The notes beneath the pieces were generated by a model that saw nothing but the letters and a program-made list of their open reading frames with translations, was not told the origin of the DNA and made no database searches. Both the position numbers and the translations under genes were made by a program. This document shows, one piece after another, positions 17,655 to 27,669 of a stretch of 64,000 nt of DNA. The stretch is from NCBI RefSeq assembly GCF_014236795.1, contig NZ_CP049017.1, forward strand, positions 2,520,001 to 2,584,000, read 5' to 3'. The first letter of the stretch is position 1, and every line of letters begins with the position of its first letter. The stretch comes from Xanthomonas theicola. Lineage in GTDB: Bacteria; Pseudomonadota; Gammaproteobacteria; Xanthomonadales; Xanthomonadaceae.

Positions 17655-18352
17655 ATGTTCGGTTGCACCGCATTCGCCCTCGTCGCCGCGCCGCGGCAGC
17701 GTCGACCCAAACCGCAGCGTGCCGATGGAGCGGCGCGGTGCGCAACCCATTTCCGACCGCCGCGCGCTGGCGCTACAACGCTACAACAACCGCGGTGCCG
17801 AACTGCGCGCCGACGGCGCCCTGCCCGCTGCGCGGCAGCACCTGGCGATGGCGCTGCAGATGGACCGCCGCTTGGTCGCCGCCTGGGACAGTCTTGGCGT
17901 GCTGGCGCGACGCCAGGGCCACGCGCGTGGCGCCGAGCAGGATGACGCGACCGCGCTGGCGATCGATCCGGCCATGCCGCCACCCTCTCCAACGCCGCCA
18001 GCCTGTGGCGCGCTGGGCGACCGCGGCGCGAGGCGGCGATGCCGGCACGGCTGCGACGCGTGCAACTGACCGATCCCTTCCGCCAATACCTGCTCGGCGA
18101 ACAGGCCGAGCGGCGCCAGGACTACGCCGCGGCGCTCGGCCACTGCCGGCATGCGCTGCGCCTGTACCCGGGCGCGCACCTGCTGTACTTCTTCGCCCTG
18201 GCCCGCGCCTCTCTGCGCGGCGGCGACCCGCACCGCGCGAACTGGACGATGCAGCAGGCCCTGACGCACGCCGAGCAGACCGCGCAGCGCGCTACCAGGC
18301 CGGGCTGGACGTGCTGCGGCGCCTGGCGCACGCGACGCAGGCGCGGCGTTGA
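17655..18352 (+). pseudogene. Tetratricopeptide-repeat protein, frameshifted
   Basis: TPR-like sequence continues across three frames. NNRGAELRADGALPAARQHL and AWDSLGVLARRQGHARGAEQ are read in the frame of 17725. The continuation TLSNAASLW to YAAALGHCRHALRLYPGAHL is in a second frame after a one-base shift near 17980. The end RYQAGLDVLRRLAHATQARR is in a third frame after another shift near 18288. The original may have been a PilF-like lipoprotein starting MFGCTAFALVAA at 17655. It is either a decaying gene or one with sequencing indels. Confidence 0.6.
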
Positions 18353-18399
18353 CCGGTTGCGCAGGCGGCCTGTCCGCACGCGACCGCGCCGCATCCTGG

Positions 18400-19608
18400 C
18401 TAGCCGGCGGTCGCCAGCTGCTGCGCCCGGCGCGCGTCGTGGCGCGCCCACAGGTAGACCAGCAGCCCGCCCAGCGCCGCCGCGGCGCCGACGTAGCCGG
18501 TCGAGGTCCAGCCCAGCCCGGCGCCGATCGCGATCCCGCCCAGCCACGGACCCAGTGCATTGGCCAGATTGAACGCAGCGTGGTTGGAGGCCGCGGCCAG
18601 GGTCTGCGCCTCGCTGGCCACGTCCATCAGCCGGGTCTGCAGCACCGGCGCCAGCGCGCCCATGCTGCCGACCGCGACCACCGCCGGCAGCACCGCCCAC
18701 GGCGACTGCGCGGCCAGCGGGAACGCCAGCAGCACCGCCATCGACCACAGCAGCACCAGCGGCACCGCGCGGAACTGCAACCGGTCGAACAACCAGCCGC
18801 CGGCGACGTTGCCGAGCAGGCCGCCCAGGCCGAACGCGCACATCGCCAATGGGATCCAGCGCTCAGACACGCCAGTGACCTCGGTCAGGGTCGGGGCCAG
18901 GTAACTGAACACGCAGAACATGCCGGCGAAGCCGATCGAGCCGATGCCCAGCGCCAGCCATACCTGCGGGCGGTTGAAAGCGCGCAGTTCGCGCAGCGGC
19001 CGCTGCCGCGGCTCGTACGGGTCGGCCGGCAACAGCCACATGACCAGCACCACGGTCAGCAGCGCGATCAACGCCACCAGCGCATAGGCGTAGCGCCATT
19101 GCGCCACCTGGCCCAGCCAAGTCGCCAGCGGATTGCCGACCAGCACCGCCAGATTCAGCCCGAGCAGCACCCGGCTCACCGCCGCGCCGCGCTGGTCGGG
19201 CCGGCTGATCGACGCGGCGACCAGCGTGGCCACGCCGAAATAGGCGCCGTGCGGCAAGCCGGCGATGAAGCGCACCAGCAGCATGCTGCGGTAATCCGGC
19301 GCCAGTGCGCTGGCCAGGTTGCCGGCCGCATAGAAGCCCATCAGCGCCAGCAGCAGCGTGCGCCGCGGCCAGCGCGCGCCGACGATCGCCAGCAGCGGCG
19401 CGCCGACCACCACGCCCAACGCATAGGCGCTGATCAGATGCCCGACCTGCGGCGCATCGATCGCCAGTCCGCGCGCGATGTACGGCATCAGGCCCATCGT
19501 GGAGAACTCGCTGGTGCCGATCGCAAAGCCGCCCATCGCAAGCGCGGACAGGGTCAGCACATAGCCTCGGCGCGACAACGGCGTCGGAGCAGTGGCGGGA
19601 GTGGACAT
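18400..19608 (-). CDS. MFS transporter, AraJ-like efflux
   Basis: This 402-aa major facilitator has about 12 helices. The cytoplasmic motif A region is degenerate (GARWPRRTLLL) and LPHGAYFGVATLVAA resembles AraJ/YdhP/PbuE-type sugar or drug efflux proteins. The start is set at ATG 19608 (MSTPATAP); the ORF extends 17 codons further upstream without a ribosome binding site. It is divergent from the flavin oxidoreductase gene, so the 289-bp gap at 19609-19897 should hold both promoters. Substrate unknown. Confidence 0.85.
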   Translation of the reverse strand: MSTPATAPTPLSRRGYVLTLSALAMGGFAIGTSEFSTMGLMPYIARGLAIDAPQVGHLISAYALGVVVGAPLLAIVGARWPRRTLLLALMGFYAAGNLASALAPDYRSMLLVRFIAGLPHGAYFGVATLVAASISRPDQRGAAVSRVLLGLNLAVLVGNPLATWLGQVAQWRYAYALVALIALLTVVLVMWLLPADPYEPRQRPLRELRAFNRPQVWLALGIGSIGFAGMFCVFSYLAPTLTEVTGVSERWIPLAMCAFGLGGLLGNVAGGWLFDRLQFRAVPLVLLWSMAVLLAFPLAAQSPWAVLPAVVAVGSMGALAPVLQTRLMDVASEAQTLAAASNHAAFNLANALGPWLGGIAIGAGLGWTSTGYVGAAAALGGLLVYLWARHDARRAQQLATAG

Positions 19609-19897
19609 GCCCGGGACCTGAGCGAGGGGCCTTCCATTGTTGTGCATTGCAGCACGCAATTAGAAGCCATGCCCGTGCAACGCCGCGTTGCGGCTTGGCG
19701 CGTGCGGATGGCTCCGCCGGCTGCACTGCCGCCGCGGCGCACCGACCTATCCCAAAACCCGCCGGCAGGCGCCGCCGCGGGCAGCAACGCACTGTCCTAC
19801 CGGCATCGCGCCAATCCACGGCCGCTGGCCCCATGTCTGCACTGCACGCATGCGCCGGCAGCACTGCGCGCCCGCTCCCCCGAATCGAGGATCACCG

Positions 19898-20986
19898 ATG
19901 ACCGCTACTGCTTCTCACCTGTTCGCGCCGCTGCGCCTGGGCGCGATCGAACTGACCAACCGCGTGGTGATGGCGCCGCTGACCCGCAATCGCGCCGAAG
20001 GCGAAGGCCGCATCCCCTCGCCGCTGGCCGCCGACTACTACGGACAGCGTGCCGATGCCGGGCTGATCGTCGCCGAGGCCACCCAGATCAGCCCGATGGG
20101 CCAGGGCTACATGGACACGCCCGGGATCTACAGCGATGTGCAGGTCGCCGCGTGGAAGCGGGTCACCGCCGAGGTGCACCGCCGCGGCGGCAGGATCGTG
20201 CTGCAGCTGTGGCACGTCGGCCGCATCTCCCACGTCAGCCTGCTGCCGGACGGCGCCGCGCCGGTGGCGCCGAGCGCGCTGCGCGCCGAAGCCAAGACCT
20301 ACACCGCGGATGGCTTCAGCGATGTCTCGCAGCCGCGCGCGCTGCGCCTGGACGAGATCCCCGGGTTGATCGAGGACTACCGCCGCGCCGCGCGCAACGC
20401 CATCGCCGCCGGCTTCGACGGGGTGGAAGTGCATGCCGCCAATGGCTATCTGATCGACCAGTTCCTGCGCGACGGCAGCAACCACCGCGACGACGCCTAC
20501 GGCGGCGGCATCGAAAACCGCACCCGGCTGCTGTTCGAAGTGGTGCAGGCGGTAGCGCAGGAGATCGGCGCCGACCGTACCGGCGTGCGCCTGTCGCCGG
20601 TGACCCCGGCCAACGATGCGCGCGACAGCGACCCGCAGCCCCTGTTCGAGCGGGCGATCGAGCGCCTGGATGCGCTCGGCCTGGCGTTCGTGCATGTGAT
20701 CGAGGGCGCCACCGGCGGCCCGCGCGACAACATCGCCTTCGACTACGCCGCACTGCGCGCCAAGTTCCACGGACGCTGGCTGGTCAACAACGGCTACGAC
20801 AAGGCGCTGGCCGAGCAGGCCATCGCCTCCGGCAGCGCCGACGCGGTGGCGTTCGGACGCCCGTTCATCGCCAACCCGGACCTGCTGGAACGGCTGCGCC
20901 GCGATGCGCCGCTCAACCCGCTGGATGCGGACACGCTCTACGGCGGCGGCGCCAAGGGCTATACCGACTACCCGACGCTGGACTGA
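19898..20986 (+). CDS. Old-yellow-enzyme family alkene reductase
   Basis: This 362-aa FMN-dependent ene-reductase of the NemA/OYE class has a TIM-barrel fold. Conserved segments include NRVVMAPLTRNRA, VAEATQISPMGQGY, QLWHVGRISH, VEVHAANGYLIDQFL (His and Asn ligands of the substrate carbonyl), DDAYGGGIENRTRL with the proton-donor Tyr, and the C-terminal FMN-phosphate loop AFGRPFIANPDL. It reduces activated C=C bonds in enals, N-ethylmaleimide or nitro compounds using NADPH, and is probably a detoxification enzyme. Divergent from the MFS gene. Confidence 0.9.
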   Translation: MTATASHLFAPLRLGAIELTNRVVMAPLTRNRAEGEGRIPSPLAADYYGQRADAGLIVAEATQISPMGQGYMDTPGIYSDVQVAAWKRVTAEVHRRGGRIVLQLWHVGRISHVSLLPDGAAPVAPSALRAEAKTYTADGFSDVSQPRALRLDEIPGLIEDYRRAARNAIAAGFDGVEVHAANGYLIDQFLRDGSNHRDDAYGGGIENRTRLLFEVVQAVAQEIGADRTGVRLSPVTPANDARDSDPQPLFERAIERLDALGLAFVHVIEGATGGPRDNIAFDYAALRAKFHGRWLVNNGYDKALAEQAIASGSADAVAFGRPFIANPDLLERLRRDAPLNPLDADTLYGGGAKGYTDYPTLD

Positions 20987-21266
20987 ACCGCGCGCACCGG
21001 CCGCGGCCATCGCGGCCGGTCGCGAGCCACCACGCCCCAGGCCGCGCGACGCGCTCGGCCGTGGCCGGCCGACGCGGACACGCCGTGCACCCGCGCCGCC
21101 GCGGCAAACCGCCGCTCTCCACCACCTGCACCAAGCCGCGCAAGCTGCCCAGGGCCGCTCCCGTTGCGGACATTCGCGCCCTTGAAGAACAGAGGTACCC
21201 CAGCCCCTCTTTGTTCCGCCATCGGCAACCCGTCATGCTGCGCTCCCCGTCTCCGCGAGATGTCTC

Positions 21267-22474
21267 ATGGCCCCTTCTCCCAGCGCCGTTCCACCCACCT
21301 CCCCCGCTGCCCCGGCGCTGTCGCCGGAGCAGGCCGGGCCACTGGATGCCGCGGTCGATGCCGCCCTGAGCGAGCAGCGCCTGGTCGGCGCGGTGGTGCT
21401 GGCGCGCATGCGGGGCATTGCGTCTACCGCCGCGCCGCCGGCTGGGCCGACCGCGAAGCGCGCCAGCCGATGCGCGAGGACACCCGGTTCCGGCTCGCCT
21501 CGATCAGCAAGCTGATCGCCGCCAGCGCGGCGCTGGCACTGGTCGCGCAGGGCCGGCTGCAGCTGGACGCGCCGATCGCGCACTGGCTGCCCTGGTTCCG
21601 CCCGGCGTTGCCCGACGGGCGAGTGCCGGACATCAGCCTGCGCCAGTTGCTCAGCCACAGCGCCGGGCTCGGCTACCGCTTCCTCGAACCGGCGGACGGC
21701 GCGCTCGCCCGCGCCGGTGTGTCCGACGGCATGGACAACAGCGGTCTGAGCCTGGAGCAGAACCTGCGCCGCTTCGCGCAGGTGCCGCTGCAGTATGCGC
21801 CTGGCGAGGGCTGGGCCTATTCGCTGTCGATCGATGTCGCCGGTGCGCTGCTGCAGGCGGCCAGCGGCCAGGCGCTGCCCCAGTTGGTGCGCGACCTGGT
21901 CACCGCGCCGCTGGGCATGCACGCCACCAGCTTCCATGCCGAGGACCCGGCGCGGCTGGCGGTGCCCTACGTCAATGGCGACCCGTCGCCGCACCGGCTT
22001 GGCGAAGGCGAGTGCGTGGCGCCGATCCCGGACTGCGCCGGCATCGTGTTCCACCCATCGCGCGCGCTGGACCCGCACGCGTTCGCGTCGGCCGGCGCCG
22101 GCATGGTCGGCAGCGCCGGCGACGTGCTGCGCCTGCTGGAGACGCTGCGCCACGGCGGCGCGCCGCTGCTGCCGGCGACACTGGTCGCGGAGCTGGGCCG
22201 TGCGCAGGCCGGCGAGCGCGGCCCGCCGGATCCGCCCGGCTGGGGCTATGGCCTGGGCTTGGCCGTGCTGCGCGATCCGCTGCCGAGCGCGACCCCGCAA
22301 GCGCCGGGCACCTGGCGCTGGGGCGGCGCCTACGGCCACAGCTGGTTCGTCGACCCGGCGCGACAGCTGAGCGTGGTGGCGCTGACCAACACCCTGTACG
22401 AAGGCATGTCCGGCACGTTCGTGACCGACCTGCGCGACGCGGCCTACGCCGCGCTGCGCGCGGCCGCGGCGTGA
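21267..22474 (+). pseudogene. Serine hydrolase (beta-lactamase class C fold), frameshifted
   Basis: The N-terminus lies in one frame (start 21267, MAPSPSAVPPTSPAAP through LSEQRLVGAVVLAR). From about 21412 the gene continues in another (GHCVYRRAAGWADREARQPM to ALRAAAA). A one-base indel near 21405-21415 breaks the frame. The catalytic SxxK is present (LASISKLIAAS), followed by QLLSHSAGLGY and the C-terminal WGGAYGHSWFVDP. This is a penicillin-binding-protein-like serine hydrolase or esterase. Apart from the indel the gene looks intact, so a sequencing error is as likely as a true pseudogene. Confidence 0.8.
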
Positions 22475-22628
22475 ACCATGCCCGCGCCGCGCGCGCAGGC
22501 GGCGAACGCGGCACCGCACGCACGGGCGCTGCGATCGCGCCGACGACGGCCGGCCATGCGCGCCGGAGAGGCGCGGCGCGGCGTCCCGCCCCCCGGCGGC
22601 ACCGCCATGCCGGTGCCGCCGCGCGGTG

Positions 22629-22967
22629 TCAGGCCTTGCGCAGGAAGCAGGTCTTCAGCACCAGGCCCTTGATCCTGTCCGAGTTGCCTTCGATGTGCTC
22701 GGCATCGTCCTCGACCAGGCGGATGCCGCGGATCACCGTGCCCTGCTTGAGCGGGATCGACGAGCCCTTGACCTTCAGGTCCTTGATCACCACCACCGTA
22801 TCGCCGGCCTGCAGCAGGTTGCCGTTGCTGTCGCGCACCGCCACCGCCACGTCGGCGGCGGCCGCCGACGGCGGCCATTCGTAGCCGCAGTCGGCGCAGA
22901 TCCACACCGCCGCGTCGACATAGGTGTTCTGCAGAGTGCATTGCGGACAGGCGGGTGCGGCGGACAT
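22629..22967 (-). CDS. yjdM: PhnA/YjdM family zinc-ribbon protein
   Basis: This 112-aa protein has an N-terminal zinc ribbon (CPQC...CADC, about residues 8-27) and a C-terminal SH3-like PhnA domain ([29 protein letters not shown]). Despite the old name alkylphosphonate uptake protein, no phosphonate role is established for most members; they may bind RNA or metals. The ATG at 22967 gives the usual length. It is divergent from the CDF transporter gene with a 92-base gap. Confidence 0.88.
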   Translation of the reverse strand: MSAAPACPQCTLQNTYVDAAVWICADCGYEWPPSAAAADVAVAVRDSNGNLLQAGDTVVVIKDLKVKGSSIPLKQGTVIRGIRLVEDDAEHIEGNSDRIKGLVLKTCFLRKA

Positions 22968-23059
22968 GGGCTTCCTTGATACGGCGACGACGCGGGGCGG
23001 CTATTGTAGCCGCTCGTTCTGCGCCGCCGGCCCGGGCCGCTCTCCACGCGGGAATTCCC

Positions 23060-24018
23060 ATGCCCGCCGCTTCCGGCTCCCGCCTGGCGATCTACGCTGC
23101 GCTCGCCGGCAACCTGGCCATCGCCATCGCCAAGTTCGTCGCCGCCGCGCTGTCCGGCAGCTCGGCGATGCTCAGCGAAGGCGTGCACTCGCTGGTCGAC
23201 ACGGTCAACGAACTGCTGCTGTACGGGCTGCGCCGCGCCGCGCCGCGCGACCCGCCGACGCCGCCCATCCGTTCGGCTACGGACGCGAACTGTATTTCTG
23301 GAGTTTCATCGTCGCCCTGCTGGTGTTCGCGCTCGGCGCCGGCGTGTCGCTGTACGAAGGCATCGCGCATATCCGCGATCCGGAACCGGCCAACAACCAC
23401 ACCCTCACCTACGCGGTGCTGGGCCTGTCGATGCTGTTCGAAGGCGGCTCGTGGTGGGTGTCGCTGCGCGAGTTCCGGGCGCGCAAGGGCGCCATGGGCT
23501 ACGTGCAGGCGTTTCGCGAGAGCAAGGACCCGAGCCTGTTGACCGTGCTGCTGGAAGACAGCGCCGCGCTGGTCGGCCTGCTCATCGCATTGCTGGGGCT
23601 GCTGGCCGCGCAGTGGCTGCAGATGCCGGCGCTAGACGGCGCCGCCTCCATCGGCATCGCCGCGGTCCTGGCATGTTCGGCCTTCGTACTGGCGCGCGAG
23701 ACCAAGGGCCTGCTGATCGGCGAGCCCGCGGCGCAGCCGCTGAGCGATGCGCTGCGCCGCATCGCCGGCGCCGATCCGGACGTGCGCGCGGTCAACGGCG
23801 TGCTGAGCGTGCAGATGGCGCCGGACCAGGTGGTCGCCGCGCTCAGCGCCGAATTCGAGGACCAGCGCAGCACCACGCAGATCGAGGCGTGCATCGAGCG
23901 CATCGAACGCGCCGCGCGCGCCGAACATTCGCAATTGCAGTCGCTGTTCGTCAAACCGCAGACGCCCCAGGCGTGGCGGGCGCGGCGCAGCGCGCTGCGG
24001 ACGCCGCCGGGCGGCTGA
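23060..24018 (+). pseudogene. Cation diffusion facilitator transporter, frameshifted
   Basis: The start ([20 protein letters not shown], then [24 protein letters not shown]) is in frame with 23060. Past about 23255 the gene continues one frame over ([20 protein letters not shown] to the end). Restoring one base in the CCG/CCC-rich stretch 23240-23262 would give a normal ~320-aa CDF family metal exporter with HxxxD in transmembrane helix 2 (HSLVD). The C-terminal cytoplasmic domain is complete. Substrate probably zinc, iron or manganese. Confidence 0.8.
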
Positions 24019-24147
24019 ACGAACCGGCGCGGCGCCGCGCCGACTTGCGGCCGGCCGCCGCTTTTCGTTAGGGTTGCCGGGCACCATCTGTCATCGCGCT
24101 GTGACTGTGCCGGCGTATCGCACTCCCTACTTGAGACGAGGTTTCCC

Positions 24148-24351
24148 ATGGAGATCGCCAATGGGCTTGTCGCCACCATCCACTACACCCTGACCGACGA
24201 CGCCGGCGAGGTGATCGACCAATCGTCGCCGGACAATCCGCTGAGCTACCTGCACGGCGCCGGCAACATCGTGCCCGGGCTGGAAAAGGCGCTGGCCGGC
24301 AAGCGCCCCGGCGAAAGCGTGCAGGTCGACGTGGTTCCCGCCGAAGGCTAC
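24148..24351 (+). pseudogene. slyD: slyD, N-terminal fragment
   Basis: This is the first 68 codons of an FKBP-type peptidyl-prolyl isomerase (SlyD): MEIANGLVATIHYTLTDDAG, then IDQSSPDNPLSYLHGAGNIV and GLEKALAGKRPGESVQVDV. Homology stops after ...PAEGY at 24351 because a 3.9-kb insert begins there. The ORF runs on for 33 unrelated codons to 24450. The C-terminal part resumes at 28234 in the same frame, so the gene was whole before the insertion and is now inactive. Confidence 0.9.
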
Positions 24352-24450
24352 TCTGCACTGGCGCAATCGGGCCTGTGCCGTGAAAATTTGCATTGGCTCG
24401 AACACTATCGCCGTTCTTACGGCACGAGCCTCATAAACAGCAAAATCTAA

Positions 24451-25612
24451 GGATGGTCTGAACAACTCCCTCTGATCCTGCGACAATCGTACAAAGCCCA
24501 ACAGGACAACGACGATGCAATTGTCTTTCGGCGACGCGGAGTACAACGGCAAGCGCAAGCAGACGCGGCGCGAAAGGTTGCTGGCCGAGATGGATCAGGT
24601 GGTGCCGTGGAAAGACCTGCTGGCGCTGATCGCGCCGCACTATCCGAAGTCGGGCCATCCGGGCCGTCAGCCGTACCCGCTGGAGACAATGCTGCGCATC
24701 CACTTTCTGCAGCAGTGGTACGCACTGAGCGACCCGGGCGCGGAAGAAGCCTTGTACGACACGGCGTCGATGCGCCGTTTCGCCAGGATCGGCGGGTTGG
24801 ATGAGGTGCCGGACGAGACCACGATCCTCAACTTCCGCCGGTTGCTGGAGACGCACGATCTGGCGCGCACGCTGTTCAACCGGGTCAACGCGCACCTATC
24901 GCGCAAGGGCCAGAGCCTGCGCGGCGGCACCATCGTGGACGCCACGATCATTGCCGCGCCCAGCTCGACCAAGAACAAGAACGGCGAGCGCGACCCGGAA
25001 ATGCACCAGACCAAGAAGGGCAATCAGTACTACTTCGGGATGAAAGCGCACATCGGCGTGGACGATGAGTCCGGGCTGGTGCACCACTTGGAATGCACGG
25101 CGGCCAACGCCGCAGATATCACCCAGGCGCACAAGCTGCTGCACGGCAAGGAAGACACGGTATGCGGCGACAGCGGCTACACCGGGCTGGCCAAGCGCGA
25201 GGAGATGGCGAGCAAGCGCAAGCTGCGCTATCTGATCGCGGAGAAGCCCTCGAAGCTGAAGCAGATCAAGAGCAAGCGCGAATTGAAGTGGGCACAGCGC
25301 TGGGAGCACGCCAAGGCCAGCCTGAGGGCGAAGGTGGAGCATCCGTTCCGGGTGATCAAGCGCCAGTTTGGCTACGTCAAGGTGCGCTATCGCGGCCTGG
25401 CGAAGAACACGGCGCAAGTGCTGACGCTGTTTGCGCTGTCGAACCTGTGGCTGAAGCGAAAGCAGTTGCTGCCTGTCGTGGGGAGGGTGTGCCTGTAATC
25501 CGGGAAATACCCCGGAAATGCGCCGGAAACGGCGAAAAACCGAGGGTCTGAGCGCCGTGGGCGTGGTCGATATGGCTTGCCTCATCCTCCGACCGCGTTG
25601 ATCAGACTATCC
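24451..25612 (+). mobile_element. IS5-family insertion sequence, copy A
   Basis: This 1,162-bp element begins GGATGGTCTGAACAAC and ends with the inverse of GGATAGTCTGATCAAC (imperfect terminal inverted repeats of about 22 bp). It is flanked by the 4-bp target duplication CTAA at 24447-24450 and 25613-25616, typical of the IS5 group's CTAR target. It carries one intact transposase gene. Copies B (26493-27654) and C (46435-47596) are the same length and appear identical, indicating recent activity. Confidence 0.95.
24515..25498 (+). CDS. IS5-family transposase, copy A
   Basis: This 327-aa DDE transposase of the IS5 group has an N-terminal helix-turn-helix region (DLLALIAPHYPKSGHPGRQP), the first catalytic Asp in GGTIVDATIIAAPSS (about residue 142), the second Asp in TVCGDSGYTG, and the catalytic Glu in LRAKVEHPFRVIKRQFG with the family Y-(2)-R-(3)-E signature. 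The ORF is uninterrupted, so copy A should be functional. A short inverse frame at 25093-25551 is a shadow. Confidence 0.95.
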   Translation: MQLSFGDAEYNGKRKQTRRERLLAEMDQVVPWKDLLALIAPHYPKSGHPGRQPYPLETMLRIHFLQQWYALSDPGAEEALYDTASMRRFARIGGLDEVPDETTILNFRRLLETHDLARTLFNRVNAHLSRKGQSLRGGTIVDATIIAAPSSTKNKNGERDPEMHQTKKGNQYYFGMKAHIGVDDESGLVHHLECTAANAADITQAHKLLHGKEDTVCGDSGYTGLAKREEMASKRKLRYLIAEKPSKLKQIKSKRELKWAQRWEHAKASLRAKVEHPFRVIKRQFGYVKVRYRGLAKNTAQVLTLFALSNLWLKRKQLLPVVGRVCL

Positions 25613-25627
25613 CTAAGGAGAAGCACC

Positions 25628-26020
25628 GTGAAATTTGGATACACGATTGTTTATGTACCCCAGGTCGAAGCCACCCTTGCGTTCTTCGAGCAAGCCTTTG
25701 GGTTCAAGCGGCGCTTTCTGGATGAGTCGGGTGACTACGGCGAGCTTGAAACCGGTGGCACCACACTCGCGTTCGCCAGTCGCGGCCTTGCCGAGTCGAA
25801 CTGCGATGGCGGCTACGAGTTTTGCAGCCCGCACCAAAAGCCCTTGGGCATTGAAATAGCCCTGGTCACCGATGATGTGCCCACCGCGCATGCCAAAGCG
25901 TTGGCGGCCGGCGCGAGCGAACATGCTGCTGTGCAGAAAAAACCGTGGGGGCAGGTGGTGTCCTACGTGCGCTGCCCGGCAGGCACCCTAGTGGAACTCT
26001 GTACCCCGGTCGGTCAATGA
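25628..26020 (+). CDS. VOC (glyoxalase/dioxygenase) superfamily protein
   Basis: This 130-aa single-domain vicinal-oxygen-chelate protein has two beta-alpha-beta-beta-beta repeats: YTIVYVPQVEATLAFFEQAF followed by FKRRFLDESGDYGELETGG, and EIALVTDDVPTAHAKALAAG followed by WGQVVSYVRCPAGTLVELCTP with the C-terminal metal-binding Glu. The GTG start at 25628 follows AAGGAG 10 bases upstream, partly inside the CTAA duplication of IS5 copy A. Family members include glyoxalases and fosfomycin or bleomycin resistance proteins; the substrate here is not known. Cargo of the slyD insert. Confidence 0.82.
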   Translation: MKFGYTIVYVPQVEATLAFFEQAFGFKRRFLDESGDYGELETGGTTLAFASRGLAESNCDGGYEFCSPHQKPLGIEIALVTDDVPTAHAKALAAGASEHAAVQKKPWGQVVSYVRCPAGTLVELCTPVGQ

Positions 26021-26056
26021 CCTTCACGTTGCAGGCAAGCATCCAAGGAGGACAGC

Positions 26057-26413
26057 GTGGCAGGTAAAAGCGACGATGCCGTTGCGGCATTACTTGAAGA
26101 CATTGGCAGCACCCATGGCGCCCTGCTGGAAGTGGTCCAGAAGGTGCGGCAGGTGGTGGCCAAGACCGGTGGCGGCGTGACCGAAACGGTCAAGTACGGG
26201 GGCATCCTGTTTTCGCGGCTTGCGCCGTTTTGCGGGGTCTACGCCTATACCGGTCACGTGTCGGTGGAATTTGGTCAGGGTTATAAGTTTGACGATCCTC
26301 ATCATGTACTGGAAGGCAGCGGAAAGTTTCGTCGCCATATCAAGTTGTTCAGTGTGTCGGATGTGCAAGATAAGCACCTTGCGGAGTATGTAAGGCAAGC
26401 CTTGGCTAATTGA
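26057..26413 (+). CDS. DUF1801 domain protein
   Basis: This 118-aa protein of the DUF1801 (YdhG-like) fold has the typical TVKYGGILFSRLAPFCGVYAYTG core and a C-terminal HIKLFSVSDVQDKHLAEYVRQAL helix. The function is unknown; members are small, horizontally mobile and often found in gene cassettes. The GTG start at 26057 follows AAGGAGGAC 6 bases upstream. It lies 36 bases after the VOC stop, so the two form one transcription unit between the inverted IS5 copies. Confidence 0.8.
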   Translation: MAGKSDDAVAALLEDIGSTHGALLEVVQKVRQVVAKTGGGVTETVKYGGILFSRLAPFCGVYAYTGHVSVEFGQGYKFDDPHHVLEGSGKFRRHIKLFSVSDVQDKHLAEYVRQALAN

Positions 26414-26492
26414 TCCAGCTGAGTATTTAAATTTTTTTCCTGTGGGGTCTTTCCCCCGCATGGGGAAGTATTGCCCTGAATAAAATAACTAA

Positions 26493-27654
26493 GGATAGTC
26501 TGATCAACGCGGTCGGAGGATGAGGCAAGCCATATCGACCACGCCCACGGCGCTCAGACCCTCGGTTTTTCGCCGTTTCCGGCGCATTTCCGGGGTATTT
26601 CCCGGATTACAGGCACACCCTCCCCACGACAGGCAGCAACTGCTTTCGCTTCAGCCACAGGTTCGACAGCGCAAACAGCGTCAGCACTTGCGCCGTGTTC
26701 TTCGCCAGGCCGCGATAGCGCACCTTGACGTAGCCAAACTGGCGCTTGATCACCCGGAACGGATGCTCCACCTTCGCCCTCAGGCTGGCCTTGGCGTGCT
26801 CCCAGCGCTGTGCCCACTTCAATTCGCGCTTGCTCTTGATCTGCTTCAGCTTCGAGGGCTTCTCCGCGATCAGATAGCGCAGCTTGCGCTTGCTCGCCAT
26901 CTCCTCGCGCTTGGCCAGCCCGGTGTAGCCGCTGTCGCCGCATACCGTGTCTTCCTTGCCGTGCAGCAGCTTGTGCGCCTGGGTGATATCTGCGGCGTTG
27001 GCCGCCGTGCATTCCAAGTGGTGCACCAGCCCGGACTCATCGTCCACGCCGATGTGCGCTTTCATCCCGAAGTAGTACTGATTGCCCTTCTTGGTCTGGT
27101 GCATTTCCGGGTCGCGCTCGCCGTTCTTGTTCTTGGTCGAGCTGGGCGCGGCAATGATCGTGGCGTCCACGATGGTGCCGCCGCGCAGGCTCTGGCCCTT
27201 GCGCGATAGGTGCGCGTTGACCCGGTTGAACAGCGTGCGCGCCAGATCGTGCGTCTCCAGCAACCGGCGGAAGTTGAGGATCGTGGTCTCGTCCGGCACC
27301 TCATCCAACCCGCCGATCCTGGCGAAACGGCGCATCGACGCCGTGTCGTACAAGGCTTCTTCCGCGCCCGGGTCGCTCAGTGCGTACCACTGCTGCAGAA
27401 AGTGGATGCGCAGCATTGTCTCCAGCGGGTACGGCTGACGGCCCGGATGGCCCGACTTCGGATAGTGCGGCGCGATCAGCGCCAGCAGGTCTTTCCACGG
27501 CACCACCTGATCCATCTCGGCCAGCAACCTTTCGCGCCGCGTCTGCTTGCGCTTGCCGTTGTACTCCGCGTCGCCGAAAGACAATTGCATCGTCGTTGTC
27601 CTGTTGGGCTTTGTACGATTGTCGCAGGATCAGAGGGAGTTGTTCAGACCATCC
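26493..27654 (-). mobile_element. IS5-family insertion sequence, copy B (inverted)
   Basis: This 1,162-bp element is identical in design to copy A but in the opposite orientation, flanked by CTAA at 26489-26492 and 27655-27658. Copies A and B enclose 880 bp containing the VOC and DUF1801 genes. All four IS flanks read CTAA, so target preference alone could explain the matching outer flanks; composite transposition is possible but not proven. Confidence 0.95.
26607..27590 (-). CDS. IS5-family transposase, copy B
   Basis: This 327-aa DDE transposase has the same sequence as copies A and C, with an uninterrupted ORF and all catalytic motifs (VDATII, GDSGYTG, KVEHPFR). It would be functional and could act on all three elements in this window. 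Confidence 0.95.
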   Translation of the reverse strand: MQLSFGDAEYNGKRKQTRRERLLAEMDQVVPWKDLLALIAPHYPKSGHPGRQPYPLETMLRIHFLQQWYALSDPGAEEALYDTASMRRFARIGGLDEVPDETTILNFRRLLETHDLARTLFNRVNAHLSRKGQSLRGGTIVDATIIAAPSSTKNKNGERDPEMHQTKKGNQYYFGMKAHIGVDDESGLVHHLECTAANAADITQAHKLLHGKEDTVCGDSGYTGLAKREEMASKRKLRYLIAEKPSKLKQIKSKRELKWAQRWEHAKASLRAKVEHPFRVIKRQFGYVKVRYRGLAKNTAQVLTLFALSNLWLKRKQLLPVVGRVCL

Positions 27655-27669
27655 CTAACGGAAGTGGAT

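Noticed and set aside
25613..26492. Integron gene cassettes (VOC and DUF1801)
   Set aside because: No attC-like inverted core (RYYYAAC/GTTRRRY) was found between or after the genes, and no integrase gene is present. They read as a two-gene operon.
26554..27012. Second ORF inside IS5 (152 aa), found in all three copies
   Set aside because: It is an alternate-frame shadow of the transposase gene with no known counterpart function in IS5 elements.
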